In this document: positions 33,320-44,550 of the stretch, one piece after another
Layout: the number at the start of each line of letters is the position of its first letter
How positions within the stretch are numbered: the stretch's first letter is position 1
Origin: Zeugodacus cucurbitae
Lineage: Eukaryota; Arthropoda; Insecta; Diptera; Tephritidae
DNA: 64,000 nucleotides
Assembly (NCBI RefSeq): GCF_028554725.1
Contig: NC_071671.1
Span: forward strand, 1,895,001 to 1,959,000
Direction: 5' to 3'
Made by a program: the position numbers and the translations under genes
Notes under the pieces: generated by a model
What the model was told of the DNA's origin: nothing
Databases searched by the model: none
The model's input: only the letters and a program-made list of their open reading frames with translations

Positions 33320-34862
33320 TTATTTTGTGGCATCGGATTGATAAGCTTGGCAATTCGCGTAAAACCAATTACTGAAATGTGCTGTAAATAAATTCCATTT
33401 CGGGGATCGGTTGATTCTCTGCAAAGAAAGAAGTATGTATTTTTAGAGCAATTAAAAGGAATGTTTAACAAAACAGGTTCGACAAGTAGATATTGTTTTT
33501 ACTGCTGATAAATGTTTGTTACAGCCAAATTCATTATAAGAGTTCGGATAAGTGAAGCTGGAATGCATGTTTCTGTTAAAATTCTGGAAACATTTTCTAT
33601 ATGCTTATTTTTGCGATTTTAGCCAGCAACTACATACATATATATGGCTTTGATCAAAAGTTATTGCGTTCGTAAATAGGCACATCGCGAAATTAAATGT
33701 AAATATTTATGCTTATTTCGCTTTTGCACACAATTTAAGCTAGTTATATACATATAACAACAACAACACGTAGAACATATACGCGGCAGACTTCAATCAC
33801 CGACTTGTTTTGTTACCTTTTATATTTTTTTCTTGAGCAGGCTTTTTTGTTTATTTATCAATTTCCTTTATAGTTTGCCGCTCCAAGAAACACATTCACA
33901 CAAACCAACATACACCAAAACGAAAAAAACACTGAAAAATTCATTGACCATGCCTTCACTTCATTGGCTTCTGTTCACTTTGTGCTTATATATTTCAAAC
34001 TCCATTTAATACACAATTGTCTCATATTATGTTAATTACAATTAATAATATTTTTACAGCAAATAAATATTTGTATTTTTCAGAAAAATGTAGAAAATAT
34101 AAATACTATATTATCGTGCTACGCGCAATCAAGCGATGAAAAACAGTGCTACACTTGCGAATGTCACTCAAAGCAGAAACTGATAATTATGATAAGCAAA
34201 GGCAGAGTAGAAAGTAGTGGATTTTGGATTTAGTGAACTTGTTAAAGATGTAAATATCCAAATAGATAGGGAAATATTAAGAAATATAAACTATAATAAC
34301 TTTATTGTTTTCAAATAATTCTAATAATTAAATAATTGCTATTGAATGTTTCATTTTATTGAATATCAAGCGTTGAACATGCGACCACATACACATACAG
34401 TGTGGCAACCCCATACTCTTGCGTATTTCGGTTTGTTTTCCTTCCTTCCTCTTTCACTGTATATTGACAGTTGGGTCAGTAAAAAATTTACCGCTTTCCG
34501 GTCGCGTCGGTAAAATATTTAAACTTTAGTTTTTCCTAAAATTAAGCTACAAATAATAGTTACTAAGCAGTAATTAACGATTCAGTGCAAGCCATAAAGT
34601 GTGTGTAAAGTTTATTTTGCTAATCTAGTGAGAAATTCGTGTTTTTAATACAAAATCCAATAATGTGGGTCTCTTCGCATGAAATCTGCCTATGCAGGAG
34701 TTGTTCGGCATTTATTCAATTGTTTTGTGTTAATATATGTTTACTTTTTGCGTTTTTATATAAAGGGATAGTGAAATCATGAAGTTTTGTAGTGAAATTA
34801 GCAAAAGTCTATCGTCCAATAAGAAATCGATCACCACTCATAATAGCTAAAAGGTATGTACT
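33320..34862. other. Upstream region of the VWA/Cache gene
   Basis: Promoter and 5' UTR sequence of the minus-strand gene, AT-rich, with CAACAACAAC at about 33759. No coding similarity. The far end approaches the 3' end of the cuticle-like gene. Confidence 0.5.
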
Positions 34863-34967
34863 TTTATTCATCTACAAATGCATATACATATGTACATATT
34901 TCTCATATTTGATTTACAGTTATGATACTGTTTATATTTCATGGCTCCCTCATCGTAGAACTGAATT

Positions 34968-36212
34968 TTATTTCTTAACAATTCTCACTAACTGCCCATT
35001 GCTATTGGATTTAAAAATCGGATCGTTAATTTCACCCACAGGCATATACTGCAATTGTGCGGTGAAGCCACCATTTCTACGTGCTTCTTCTTCACTTTGT
35101 GTAGTTGTGAAGCGCACCAACTGCAGCCGGTTATCAGGTCCCAAAACATAATATTGACCACGAGTAGCACGTGATGCAGGGTAGCCACCACTTGATTTCC
35201 TTGTACCATCAATGTTAACCTCCTGCACATCAGCTTCTGATACACCCTCATCATTACTCGCTGCATCTGCTTCGAGTTTGCGATTGTAAGCGTCTTTGGC
35301 TGCATTAAGCGCTTCGATGGCAATGCGTGCTGCATCCTCCAATTCGGGATCAGCCTGTCGTGGCTCTAAATCTTGTATATCCGGGTAGTTAATGGTAAAT
35401 GTTTGCTCTCCCCCATCGCTTGGGGGCCCATAAGTTTGTGCTGGCCTTGATAATTTACTTTGTTGTTGCACTCCGAAGGCGAAATTTGTCGGCTGTTGTG
35501 GACGTTGTCGCTTAGTGTTCGATATTTGAAAGATTTTAGTGTTCTGTTGCCCTTGTGGCCGGCAGCCAGCCGTTTGCAATACGAATTGTGGTCCCGGCTT
35601 CCGATAGGGCGGACGTTGTACTTTCAAATCAAAATCAGCGCTCTGCTTTCGTGGTGGCAAGTATGCATCAGCCGGTCGTCTATTTAACGAGCTCAAAATG
35701 TTATTTTGTATTTGTCCCACAAATTCTATACGCTCCTTATTGAGTTCCACATCAAATATGGGTTGTTTTGGTGGTTGACGTTGTTTCTCAATATCACGTG
35801 TCGGAGGCAAGTAGTCAGTCGGCAAGTCAAAGGGACGCAGTGGGCGCCAACCTTGCGCTGGATATGGCGCTTCAGCTAGAGCACAGGTGACATACAGTAA
35901 ACAAATAAAAGCGGTCTGTGGAAGAGAATGGAAGAGTGCGAAACGTTTGGTTAGATCTTTTAGCTTTTCGTTTGGTTTAAAAAAAGTAATTTATTGACGA
36001 CAATATTCTAACACATTATTAGTTTCACTTTTAATAAATTTTATCAGATTTTAGGGGCTGTTATTAAATTGTATGCACTTTATCTAATTTTTGTGAGTTT
36101 GTTTCCAAAAATATTTTTTAAATATATTTTTGTATTAAAATTTCTGCATGTATGTATATTCTGTATTTTACAAATATTTAATTTATTTTTCACCAACCTT
36201 AAGGCACAACAT
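34968..36212 (-). CDS. Atypical cuticle-like secreted protein with a partial RR domain
   Basis: Two exons: 36212-36198 (15 bp, MLCLK) and 35915-34968, giving 320 residues. Splicing the two makes a good signal peptide, MLCLKTAFICLLYVTCALA, cut before EAPYPAQGW. The mature protein is Pro/Gln-rich with two YLPP motifs (DYLPPTRD, DAYLPPRKQ). After an Ala/Glu helix it ends with GQYYVLGPDNRLQLVRF...FTAQLQYMPVG. That resembles the second half of the Rebers-Riddiford chitin-binding domain (GRYYVLLPDGRKQIVDY in Cpr56F), without the usual KYEFKYDV first half. YLPP motifs are also shared with Cpr56F, 6.5 kb away. The exon 1 donor is GTTGGT, which is weak, but a TATA box and initiator lie at the expected places. 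AATAAA (minus) is at 34863-34868. Role in cuticle is inference. Confidence 0.75.
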
Positions 36213-36258
36213 TTTATCCACAATTTTTTCGTACCGCAACACAACGAATATTACCGTC

Positions 36259-36296
36259 AACTGATTTAGTTCAATCCAACAAAACACAGTTTTATA
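36259..36296 (-). promoter_or_regulatory. TATA box and initiator of the cuticle-like gene
   Basis: On the minus strand TATAAAA occupies 36296-36290 and ATCAGTT (initiator TCAKTY) occupies 36265-36259. This puts the likely +1 A at 36262, 34 bp after the start of the TATA and 50 bp before the ATG at 36212. Arthropod cuticle genes commonly have TATA promoters. Confidence 0.65.
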
Positions 36297-37531
36297 CCCA
36301 AAAATGCACTCTGTAATGCAAATGCAATGCAAAAATATAATATTGTTAATGTTTCCAAGTGCAAAATATTGTAATAATTGAAATTTCAGGCACGTCATAA
36401 ACGAATGCACTAAACTGTGCTAAGGTGCTATGCATAATGTTCTCTGCAATGTTGCTTGCTGATGTCAACGTGGCCGACAATAAAAGGGTGGGATTTACGC
36501 ATGTGCAAATTACAATAAAATATCATGCAAGCCAGCGAGCTTGTTAATAAATTATATGTGCAATGTGCAGTGTTAATTATTACAACAACAAATGAAAAGA
36601 AAAAACTGTAAGCGAAAATGGCTGCATCCTCAGTGTGATTGTTGATGAATATTAATTTTTAGTTTGCAAACGAAAATTCGCACTTTTATATTGTTTATTT
36701 TTGTTTACATTTTGTTATTTATATATACATATATGTGCTCCATGTTGCCATATTAACACAGTGTATGTGAGTGTGCATATGAATTTTTGTTATTTGCGCG
36801 GCAGTCACGTTGAGTTAATCAGAAAAGTGTCTCGAATATATATAATTAAATTTTGGTAAACTAATTTGTGTTGTGATTACAAAGATAATATATTTATGTG
36901 TTTATGTAATAAAAATATATTTAAAAAAAAAGCCAACAAAAATATTTCCTAAACCTAAAAAAATATACTCTAATTTGTTTATAACTGATTTCATCGCATT
37001 TAATTATGTTCCAATTGCAATTTCGTGGCTGTGCTGTGTAATGAATACGCAAACAATTTAGAATTCATTCATATTTATTGCGAGCAATTTGTGCTGCGTA
37101 AAGTGTACGGACAATTAAATTAATGTTGCCAGTGAGACTACGGAGCATGCTACAGCATTTCAAAGACAGTAGTAATCAGTTTACACATATGTAAATAAGC
37201 AAGCTCATATGTGTAAATATGTATTTTCATGCGTGAGTTAACAAATGTGCAAACTACGGTTTTTATATTTTACAACTTGATTGTTTTGTAAGCTAGCGAG
37301 CCATTGCAAACGCTTTGAAGCGCCACCAGTCTTTGGCCTTTTCTTGTCTAGTGTTTCCAAATACGGCTTCAACTTGACCGTCAATGTCGAGTGTGTCAAT
37401 TAAAGATGAGTGCGCAATTTGTTGCTAGCTTACGCTTGTTCTTAGGTGTCTTGTATTGCGAAAAAAGGAAGTGAACACGTTATGCATATTTATGAGATAC
37501 AGTACTTATACGTGGTGTGTTAAAGAAATAT

Positions 37532-37676
37532 TATGCGTGGTGTGTTCAAAAAATAACGGGAATTTTAAATATCAAACTTCGCTGCTTTTTCGTGTTCGTC
37601 TGGCCAAAAACAAATTTATAACAATCAATATATTTTTGTAAAAAAAAAAACGAAAATTCCCGTTATTTTTTGAACA
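37532..37676. mobile_element. MITE-like mariner-type element, copy 1
   Basis: A perfect 24-bp inverted repeat, 37543-37566 and 37653-37676, begins TGTTCAAAAAATAACGGGAA and encloses only 86 bp without coding capacity. The left end extends as TATGCGTGG; the right end beyond 37676 does not match. The same termini occur at 58122-58585 and 61989-62128, so this is a non-autonomous member of that family. Confidence 0.85.
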
Positions 37677-39495
37677 AGCGTTTTGAACTCTGTAAGCCTA
37701 AAGTTTTTGGGGTAAATGGCATGTTAAGAGTAGTTGTGCGAATAAGTATGTAGTGTTATATTGTTAATAGCTGCTATTGCCAACATATTTAGCACCAATA
37801 TATACTTACAATAATTGTTCGTCCATTTAATTGTTTTTAAACTGAAGTTATTGACATTTTTTTTTTAATAATAATTAATATTATTTTAAAAACTTTAAAA
37901 ATTGCGGCAATAATTTGCCACAAAATTTGTGCGCACCAAAATGACGAATAATTGCGCCGCAGTGTGCAAAGAAACCAATAATTATTTAAATGTAATATAT
38001 ATAATGTTTTTGACGCTAATTTTTTAAATTTATTTCCAATACTAATATTGCTTAATTATTTGCCTTTCACATATAAATGTAAATATTTGCGAAGAAGTCA
38101 ATAGTTGCATAACCGCGAGCTCTATTTTAGTGCCCCTTACAGCCTATTTGACTAAAGCCATTGCAACTGCTAATTTAATATTATTAGAGTGATAACCATT
38201 ATACAAATTGTTTTTTTTTTTTTTTGAAAACGCTTCGCGATTCACTCGCATCAAATGCGTTTGCTATTATTGCCTATAATTTCGTGATATGATGTGATTA
38301 TTATTACGCCTACTGGCCGCAAACACAAATTGTTTTTCGGTTTTTTTTTCTAACAAATATTCATGCTAAAGTGCTGCTATTAAACGGCAAGTGCACTCAG
38401 ACACACACAATCGAATGTTTTATTTGCTTTCGAGTTAAAGCTGCACTTGGCGAACACTTGTGCGGAGAAATATGAAATCACTTTTTTCGTTTTTTTTGCT
38501 AAAAAGTAAAATTTTTCGAAAATCGTGGCAATCTCAACACGGCAGACGTCACAACACACACCAAAAATGAAATAATCGACTTTTGAGCAACAACAAAAAA
38601 AGAAGTAATTGTAGCACAGCGCCTGTGGCAACATAAAGACACAAACAACAGCAAGTGCTGATGAAGCGCATCCTCTTGTGTGTATGAGCGGGCAGCTACA
38701 GCTGAATGCTTCGTTTTTCTTGTTGTTTTTTGAAATTACTCATCGATAGTTTGGCGGGAAAATACGTATTAAGCGCTTATAACTATTTGCCACTTCAACT
38801 TGTACGCTTGTGTAATGCGCTTGAGATTGCACATACGCCACCGCTCGGCTTTAGACGTCATCTGCGCATGCTTTGGCTTGTAAGCGCTTAGCTTTTATAT
38901 GCACATACCCCTATATAATATATGATGTATCGACATATAAGCTGCTACAGTTAAATGCCTCTTGACATCGTTTTTAGAGCGCTCAACACTTTTTATTTAA
39001 TTTCTCTTTCATTTAAATGCTCATAAATTTTATTGGGCTGTCAACTTCAAATTTATTGCCTCTCAGTTGATGATGGTTGGAGTGGGGTGGCTGGTATTCC
39101 AAAAATGACAAAATTTAGATACGACCAAATTTGCTGCATCTAGTACAAAACACCAATTACAAGCACTCTTAAAGCAAAAATTTGTAAATAGTATTTATAA
39201 AGGGACCCAGCATCCATTTCAACACGTTACAGAACTGTAAAATCTTTCCTTCTTCAATCATTAAATCATGTTTTTGATTAATTTGGTGTTGCTTTGATTA
39301 GAATATATACCTAATTCAATTTGAGTTCTGATATTCAATTTAGATGTTAGATCTAATCGAAATTCTTTCAGGTTTGACTTTTTCTTCGGAGTTCGACCTT
39401 TACACACACAAGTTTTTTCTGTTTAAGCTGTGTAATATGATTTGATGTTGCGGATTATACTTCCGAGTTTAGAGTATTAGCTTTCATTCGCATAC

Positions 39496-39546
39496 ATCTA
39501 TAAATTATCAGTATATCCCTGGGAGCTTTCACTGTAAAAGCTCTAG
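39496..39546. repeat. 51-bp motif shared with retrotransposon filler
   Basis: ATCTATAAATTATC...GGGAGCTTTCACTGTAAAAGCTCTAG. A copy of equal length with about ten substitutions occurs at 40614-40664, inside the non-LTR element. Both contain an imperfect hairpin GAGCTTT...AAAGCTC. Confidence 0.75.
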
Positions 39547-39812
39547 CAATTTTTTCACTAAAAAAAAAAGCTCGGGAGAAGACATAGGTATCAAATAGGT
39601 CAAAAATGTTTAACGAGTTTCTATTTCAATATAATATTTATACAACACAATGCAATTTAATTTTCAAAATTATGGCATGGTTGGAAAATGACTTCAATTA
39701 GCTTGTTTGTATTCTTCAACGATCGTTAGTTAGTCATCCGAAAGCTATGTTGACCTTTCAGCAACTAATTGATGGACAATTTTACTAAAATATATCGAGT
39801 GTATCTTCAAAT

Positions 39813-41082
39813 AAAACTGTTATAGGTTAGGTTGGTCTGGTAGGCCTGCAAGCCACGCATAGACCAGTTATGGTCCTTTGCGATATTAGAATGGAATGCC
39901 TTCACGTGTTCCCTGAGTAGTAGTCATCGTTCAGGATGCCTGCGCCTGACGTGAATTTTAGTAGTTTATGAGACTTCACTAACGCTATCTCCTCTAACTT
40001 ATCGTACTGTGGGGCTCCTAAGTAACTAAAACGCTGTCTCACTAACGCAGGACAAACGCACAAGAGATGCTCCACTGTTTCCTTGGTGCCCCGCCCTTGA
40101 CATTTTCTGCATTACTTCCGATCTGACAGCCCCATTTTATAGGCATGTGCCGCTACTAGGCTGTGACCGGTAAGAATGCCAACCATGGTCCTACAGCCCT
40201 TTCTATCGAGCTCCAGTAGGAACCTTGTATATTTTTGATCTACCGCTTTGCACATGACCTTTGCAGTTTTACACCCCGGTAGATTCTTCCAGCGAGATAT
40301 GAGTTTTCTTGCCATGCACTTGTCTATGTCGTCATACAGAATGTGCATGGGTTTACCGATGTTGAAATATACTGCAGTGGTTCGGCAGTTTGAACGGTTG
40401 TTTTATGCCTAATTCCGGACAGTATATTCCTGCACCTACTCTCTCATCCATTTTAGAGCCATCCGTATAGATTTTTAAGGTGTTGCATGTAGTTACGGTG
40501 CCCTTGCGCCAACCATCCTTTTCCATGTTTATCATGAACTCTCTTTCCCAGTTGTAGAATGAGACCAGATAAACTGTGCCTGTCAGACTGCCTTTAGCAA
40601 CCGAGCTTGCCATATCTACAAATTATCTGGGTATCGCTATGAGCTTTCACTGTAAAAGCTCTAGCCCTTGCGCCAACCATCCTTTTCCATGTTTACCATG
40701 AACTCTCTTTCCCAGTTGTAGAATGAGACCAGATAAACGGTGCCTGTCAGACTGCCTTTAGCAACCGAGCTGTGACCGAAGGATCTGTACGTAAATTCAC
40801 CTATTGCCATCAGTCGAAACGCCGATTTCGCCGCGCAGTTTTCGGCAAAGAGATCTATAGGTGGCAGGTTTAATATTCGTTCTAGAGCAGCCGTTGGGGT
40901 GGTTCTTAGGGCCCCCATTATACATAGCGCTGCAAGCCGCTGAACCTTTTCAATCGGCTTCCGATACTTGGATTTTCTAGTACCCGTCCACCATACCAGA
41001 ACACCATAGAGAAGAATTGGTCTTACTATTGCTGTGTAGCACCAGTGCATGAGAGTGGGAGAAAGCCCCTAAAACTGTTATA
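39813..41082 (-). mobile_element. 5'-truncated non-LTR retrotransposon with 12-bp target duplication
   Basis: Flanked by perfect direct repeats AAAACTGTTATA at 39813-39824 and 41071-41082, so the insert is 39825-41070 on the minus strand. It starts inside the end of the reverse transcriptase (IVRPILLYGVLVWWTG, ALRTTPTAALERILNLPP). An RNase H segment follows (YTDGSKMDERVGAGIYCPEL), then a C-terminal part (IDKCMARKLISRWKNLPGC). RNase H after RT suggests the I/LOA/R1 group. The frame is broken: part of RNase H is deleted near 40350, and a 107-bp stretch is duplicated around filler DNA (40501-40771). No poly-A tail; the 3' end reads CCAACCTAACC. A dead copy, fairly recent by its perfect target duplication. 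Confidence 0.9.
40501..40771. repeat. 107-bp duplication with 57-bp filler inside the retrotransposon
   Basis: Copies 40501-40607 and 40665-40771 differ at two bases. The 57-bp spacer 40608-40664 does not belong to the element; 51 of its bases match the locus at 39496-39546. Confidence 0.85.
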
Positions 41083-42725
41083 AGTTTTTGAAATCTTTTA
41101 CGGCGTTTCTTGGGACAACTGCAGCCATTGGTAATGCTTCAGAACACTGTCTAACTGTATTTAAATATTTCGAATGGGGTTGTACTGACTTAGCCATCGA
41201 TGCTTTAATTTTTTTTTTCATTTTTTACAACTGAAAATTTTAAAAAATCATTTCATTGCTTTTTTTTGTTGATTTTGGAAAATATTTCAATATCTTTTTT
41301 AATTAAAATTAAAAAAAAAAATATTTAAAATTAAAAAAAATTAAATAACAATTATTTTGAAACGAATTTTTTTAAGTAAAAAAAAAAAAACAATTTTTAA
41401 ACGCGTTTTATTCTTAAAAAAAAATATTTTTTAATGTTTTTTTTTGTTCAAAAAATATTTTTTTATTACTAATTTTTTTATTAAAATATATTTTTTTATT
41501 GTTTAATTTTTTATCTTATTTTTTATTAAATATATTTTTTCTCTATCCAAAATAAAAAACGAATTTAATTATTTTTAAACTTTGTTTTATACAAAAATGC
41601 TCTTTATTGATATTTTTATGACATGCACAATTGTTCTGGCTTACACGTTACACATTACATTATTATCTATTGTTGTTGCTTTACAATGACAATGACCATT
41701 TTTACATAATTGTTCGTTTTTATGTTTTTTATGTTTGTTTTTGTTTTTATAATATAAAAAAAGAGTTAATGAGTATTATGTAAAAAGCATATAATGAATC
41801 TCGTGGGCACATTGTGTGTGTGTGTGTGTGCATACTTCTTCTAAGCTTAAGGGATGCATGTTTATGGTTAGATGAATGTATGTATGTACGATGTGTATGT
41901 CGGTATTTTATACAAATTGTCGGCTTTTGTGTTGTGAGTTTTCAAAAGCTGTAGTTGAAATATACTAAAATGAGAGTGCTTATTGGCTAAGATAGATGGA
42001 TGGAGATAGCTGCTACGTTTAACGAATAACAAATTTTACAACAAATGTGTTCCGCCGCAAAGCGTTGTTCTTACTGCTGCTGCTGTTGTTGTTGTTGGTG
42101 TTTGGAATTGTTTGCTGCTTTGATTTGATTTGATGTACGTACGTTTGACGACGGCGGAAACAAATGGCAAGTGACGGGCATCGTTTGATTGATTTGTTGG
42201 CTTTGCGTTGAAGTATGAAGCGAGTTGTTGTTGTGGTTGTGGCAGTTAGAAAGAGAGATCGGAGAGGAAACGGCTCGGAAATAATGTCAACTATTTGGCG
42301 CTCGCACACGAAATCGTAAGCGGCGAATGGTGTAATGAGATGAAAGTGAAAGCTTTTGTGCGGCGCTTTCGAAGCGCTTGCAAAGCACGCACACTTACGT
42401 ATTAAATGAAGCTTATAATCTCAACTGTTTGGCTTAAACTAACACAAAATCAAATCAATGGAAACTGAAAATTGAGGAAAATAAACCAAAAAATATTTAA
42501 AAGAAAAAAACTTATGCAAAAGACGAGTGTTTCGCTTGGCGATAGGCCGCGCAAGCCACGAAAACTGCTATATAATACATGTTGTCATCTCTACTACTAA
42601 CTCACATCCGCTCTCACCCGCTGACTTTCTCTTACTCAACACTCAACGCACAACTGTACTTCAACTTCTGGCAAAAATCTTCTTCACTCGTTTAACGACA
42701 CGCGTCCACGGACCGTTCGCGCACC
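41083..42725. other. AT-rich spacer and Cpr56F 3' flank
   Basis: Poly-A/poly-T-rich block at about 41205-41590, a TG microsatellite at about 41813-41830 and CTG/TTG repeats at about 42071-42099. The end near 42725 should be the Cpr56F 3' UTR. Nothing coding was recognised. Confidence 0.5.
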
Positions 42726-43385
42726 TTATTGGTAGCCAGCGAATTGGCCACCCTGTGCACCACGTCCACCAGCGGCGCCGGCGGCATTACCGTTGAAACC
42801 GTTGTTGACCTGCTCGTAACGGATGGTTGGGCGGTAGCCATGTCCATCAGCCTCGTAGTCGACGATCTGTTTGCGACCATCGGGCAAGAGCACGTAGTAA
42901 CGGCCAACAGCCAAATCACCATCGCGTTGTTCCATGTGTCCGAAATCGTTGCCGGATTCGTAGTCTTGTACGTCGTATTTGAATTCGTATTTAGCGGGAC
43001 CGTATTGTTCCTCGCCACCATAGCCGCCATTGCCGTTGCCGCTGCCATAACCGCCATTACCGCCTTGCTGCTTGGAGAAGATAGCACCGGTCAAAGCTGG
43101 AGCACCATATTGTGAGTTGGGCGCAGCTGGAGCACCATACTGAGAGCTGGGCGCACCGGCAGCGGGCGCACCATAGCTGCTGCTGGGTGGCGCACCGGCG
43201 GCACCGCCGTTACGTTGTGGGGGCAGGTAGTTGTTGGAGGGCGACTGGAATGCTTGGGTGGGCGGCAGGTATTGGCTGGAGGGCTGTTGACCACCTTGGT
43301 TGGGGGGCAAGTATTGGTTTTGGGGCACTGGTGGTTCGGCACGGGCGAGTGAGACGCAGACAAGGAGAGCTATCGTTGCAAAGCA
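42726..43385 (-). CDS. Cpr56F: Pro-resilin-like RR-2 cuticle protein (second coding exon)
   Basis: One exon of 219 codons to the stop at 42726. It begins in phase 0 at an acceptor (TTCTCACAG at 43386-43394) with most of a signal peptide, CFATIALLVCVSLARA, so the first exon carries only the ATG and a few codons; I could not locate it with confidence. The mature protein has QYLPPNQ, QYLPPTQ and NYLPPQR repeats, then three YGAPA repeats and a Gly/Asn-rich run. A complete RR-2 chitin-binding domain follows (KYEFKYDVQDYESGNDFGHM...GRYYVLLPDGRKQIVDYEAD..GYRPTIRYE). This matches Drosophila Cpr56F closely from memory. RR-2 proteins bind chitin in stiff cuticle; the YLPP/YGAP repeats give elastic, disordered segments. 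Confidence 0.93.
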   Translation of the reverse strand, partial: CFATIALLVCVSLARAEPPVPQNQYLPPNQGGQQPSSQYLPPTQAFQSPSNNYLPPQRNGGAAGAPPSSSYGAPAAGAPSSQYGAPAAPNSQYGAPALTGAIFSKQQGGNGGYGSGNGNGGYGGEEQYGPAKYEFKYDVQDYESGNDFGHMEQRDGDLAVGRYYVLLPDGRKQIVDYEADGHGYRPTIRYEQVNNGFNGNAAGAAGGRGAQGGQFAGYQ

Positions 43386-44550
43386 CTGTGAGAATGAGCA
43401 TAAATAAGAAAAATAGAATTAGCAAATTACAACGCTTACAACAGTTAGTACAGTTGGTACAGTTATACAATATTACAGTTAATTAAAAGCTTAATTAAAT
43501 TGTTTAAAACCCCTTCACGCATGTAACGGTGTGTTCTCAAGCGTTTAATGTACGCTATTATTTACGAAATAGCCAATTAATGCCGTTACACACTCCCACT
43601 CGCTTATCGGCTGCACAGATCTTGCCGAGCATATTTTCAATTAACTTTTATAACCCATTGTGGCTTAAATTCATCTTTATGGTCTGCCTAATTGTATTAC
43701 ATGAAAACTCATAAACTTAATTAACATTTGCATTTTTGGGGAAATATGTTGGAAATCTGCATAAAACGGTAAAAAAGGGCCCACGTGAACGCTGTCAAAC
43801 AAGTGCAAACAATGGCAATTAACTTGTCAGATCTAATCTAATAAATCCGTCTGATGCGCAGCGATAACGCGAGACTAAGACACGGCTAGACTGCCGCCAC
43901 AAAGTCTCAACAGACAATTGTTGTTGCTGCGGCGCGGCTCTCGGCTGGCTGGCGAAGTAGAACTGTGCATGAGCGCTGTGCTCGCTCGCCGATTTACATG
44001 AAGCTGTGCAACCGGTAATTAGAGGAAATTAACATTTTATGCATGACGATGACAGTTACGCTTTGTGGCAGGCAGTCGCAAGCGCTGTAACGCGATATGC
44101 CGAAGGCGCCAAGTGCGCGCGCAGCCGCAGTCAAGCAGCAAGCGACAATCACCTGTTGCAGCGCCTGCAGTGCGCAAGCGCCGCCAAATCGAAGCGTAGC
44201 AATTGTTGCTGTTGCTGTTGCTGCTGTGGCATGCTAATTCGCTGTTGCATTTTGTTGGCTTTTGTAGGCCTGAGATAGTGGCGCGTCGCATTTGAATGAG
44301 TTATTGCAAAATTTTGACTATTTTCGTGATTTTTTTTCGTTCGTTCGTTCGTCTTCGCAGAGAATTTGGGTAGGAAATAAGCTGTGTTTCACAGCAACGG
44401 CGCGACAAATTGTAAATGCTGGCAATTGGGTCGCAAGACATCAATGAATGAAGCAAGAAATGCATCGGGGAGCGCTGGCAGGCGGTGGCTGTGAAGAAAT
44501 GCCGTTGGAGACAGATGTATTTTGTCTATAGATTTCGCTTGTGAGAATAA
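43386..44550. other. Cpr56F upstream region
   Basis: Should hold the missing first coding exon and promoter of Cpr56F on the minus strand. A TATAAAAG on the minus strand at about 43647-43640 lacks an initiator at the right distance. ATGAGTTTTCAT followed by GTAATA near 43710-43698 would splice in frame but the donor is weak. CTG and TTCG microsatellites lie at about 44203-44224 and 44338-44351. Confidence 0.4.

Larger units (their letters stand above)
36300..39812. other. Intergenic, AT-rich
   Basis: Upstream of the cuticle-like gene. Contains the short palindromic mariner-type element at 37532-37676, a 17-bp or longer T run near 38211 and the 51-bp motif at 39496-39546 that recurs inside the retrotransposon. 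No gene was supported. Confidence 0.5.

Noticed and set aside
37501..37680. Possible CRISPR-like or regulatory inverted repeat
   Set aside because: Termini match two other elements in the window, one with mariner transposase residues, so it is a transposon derivative.
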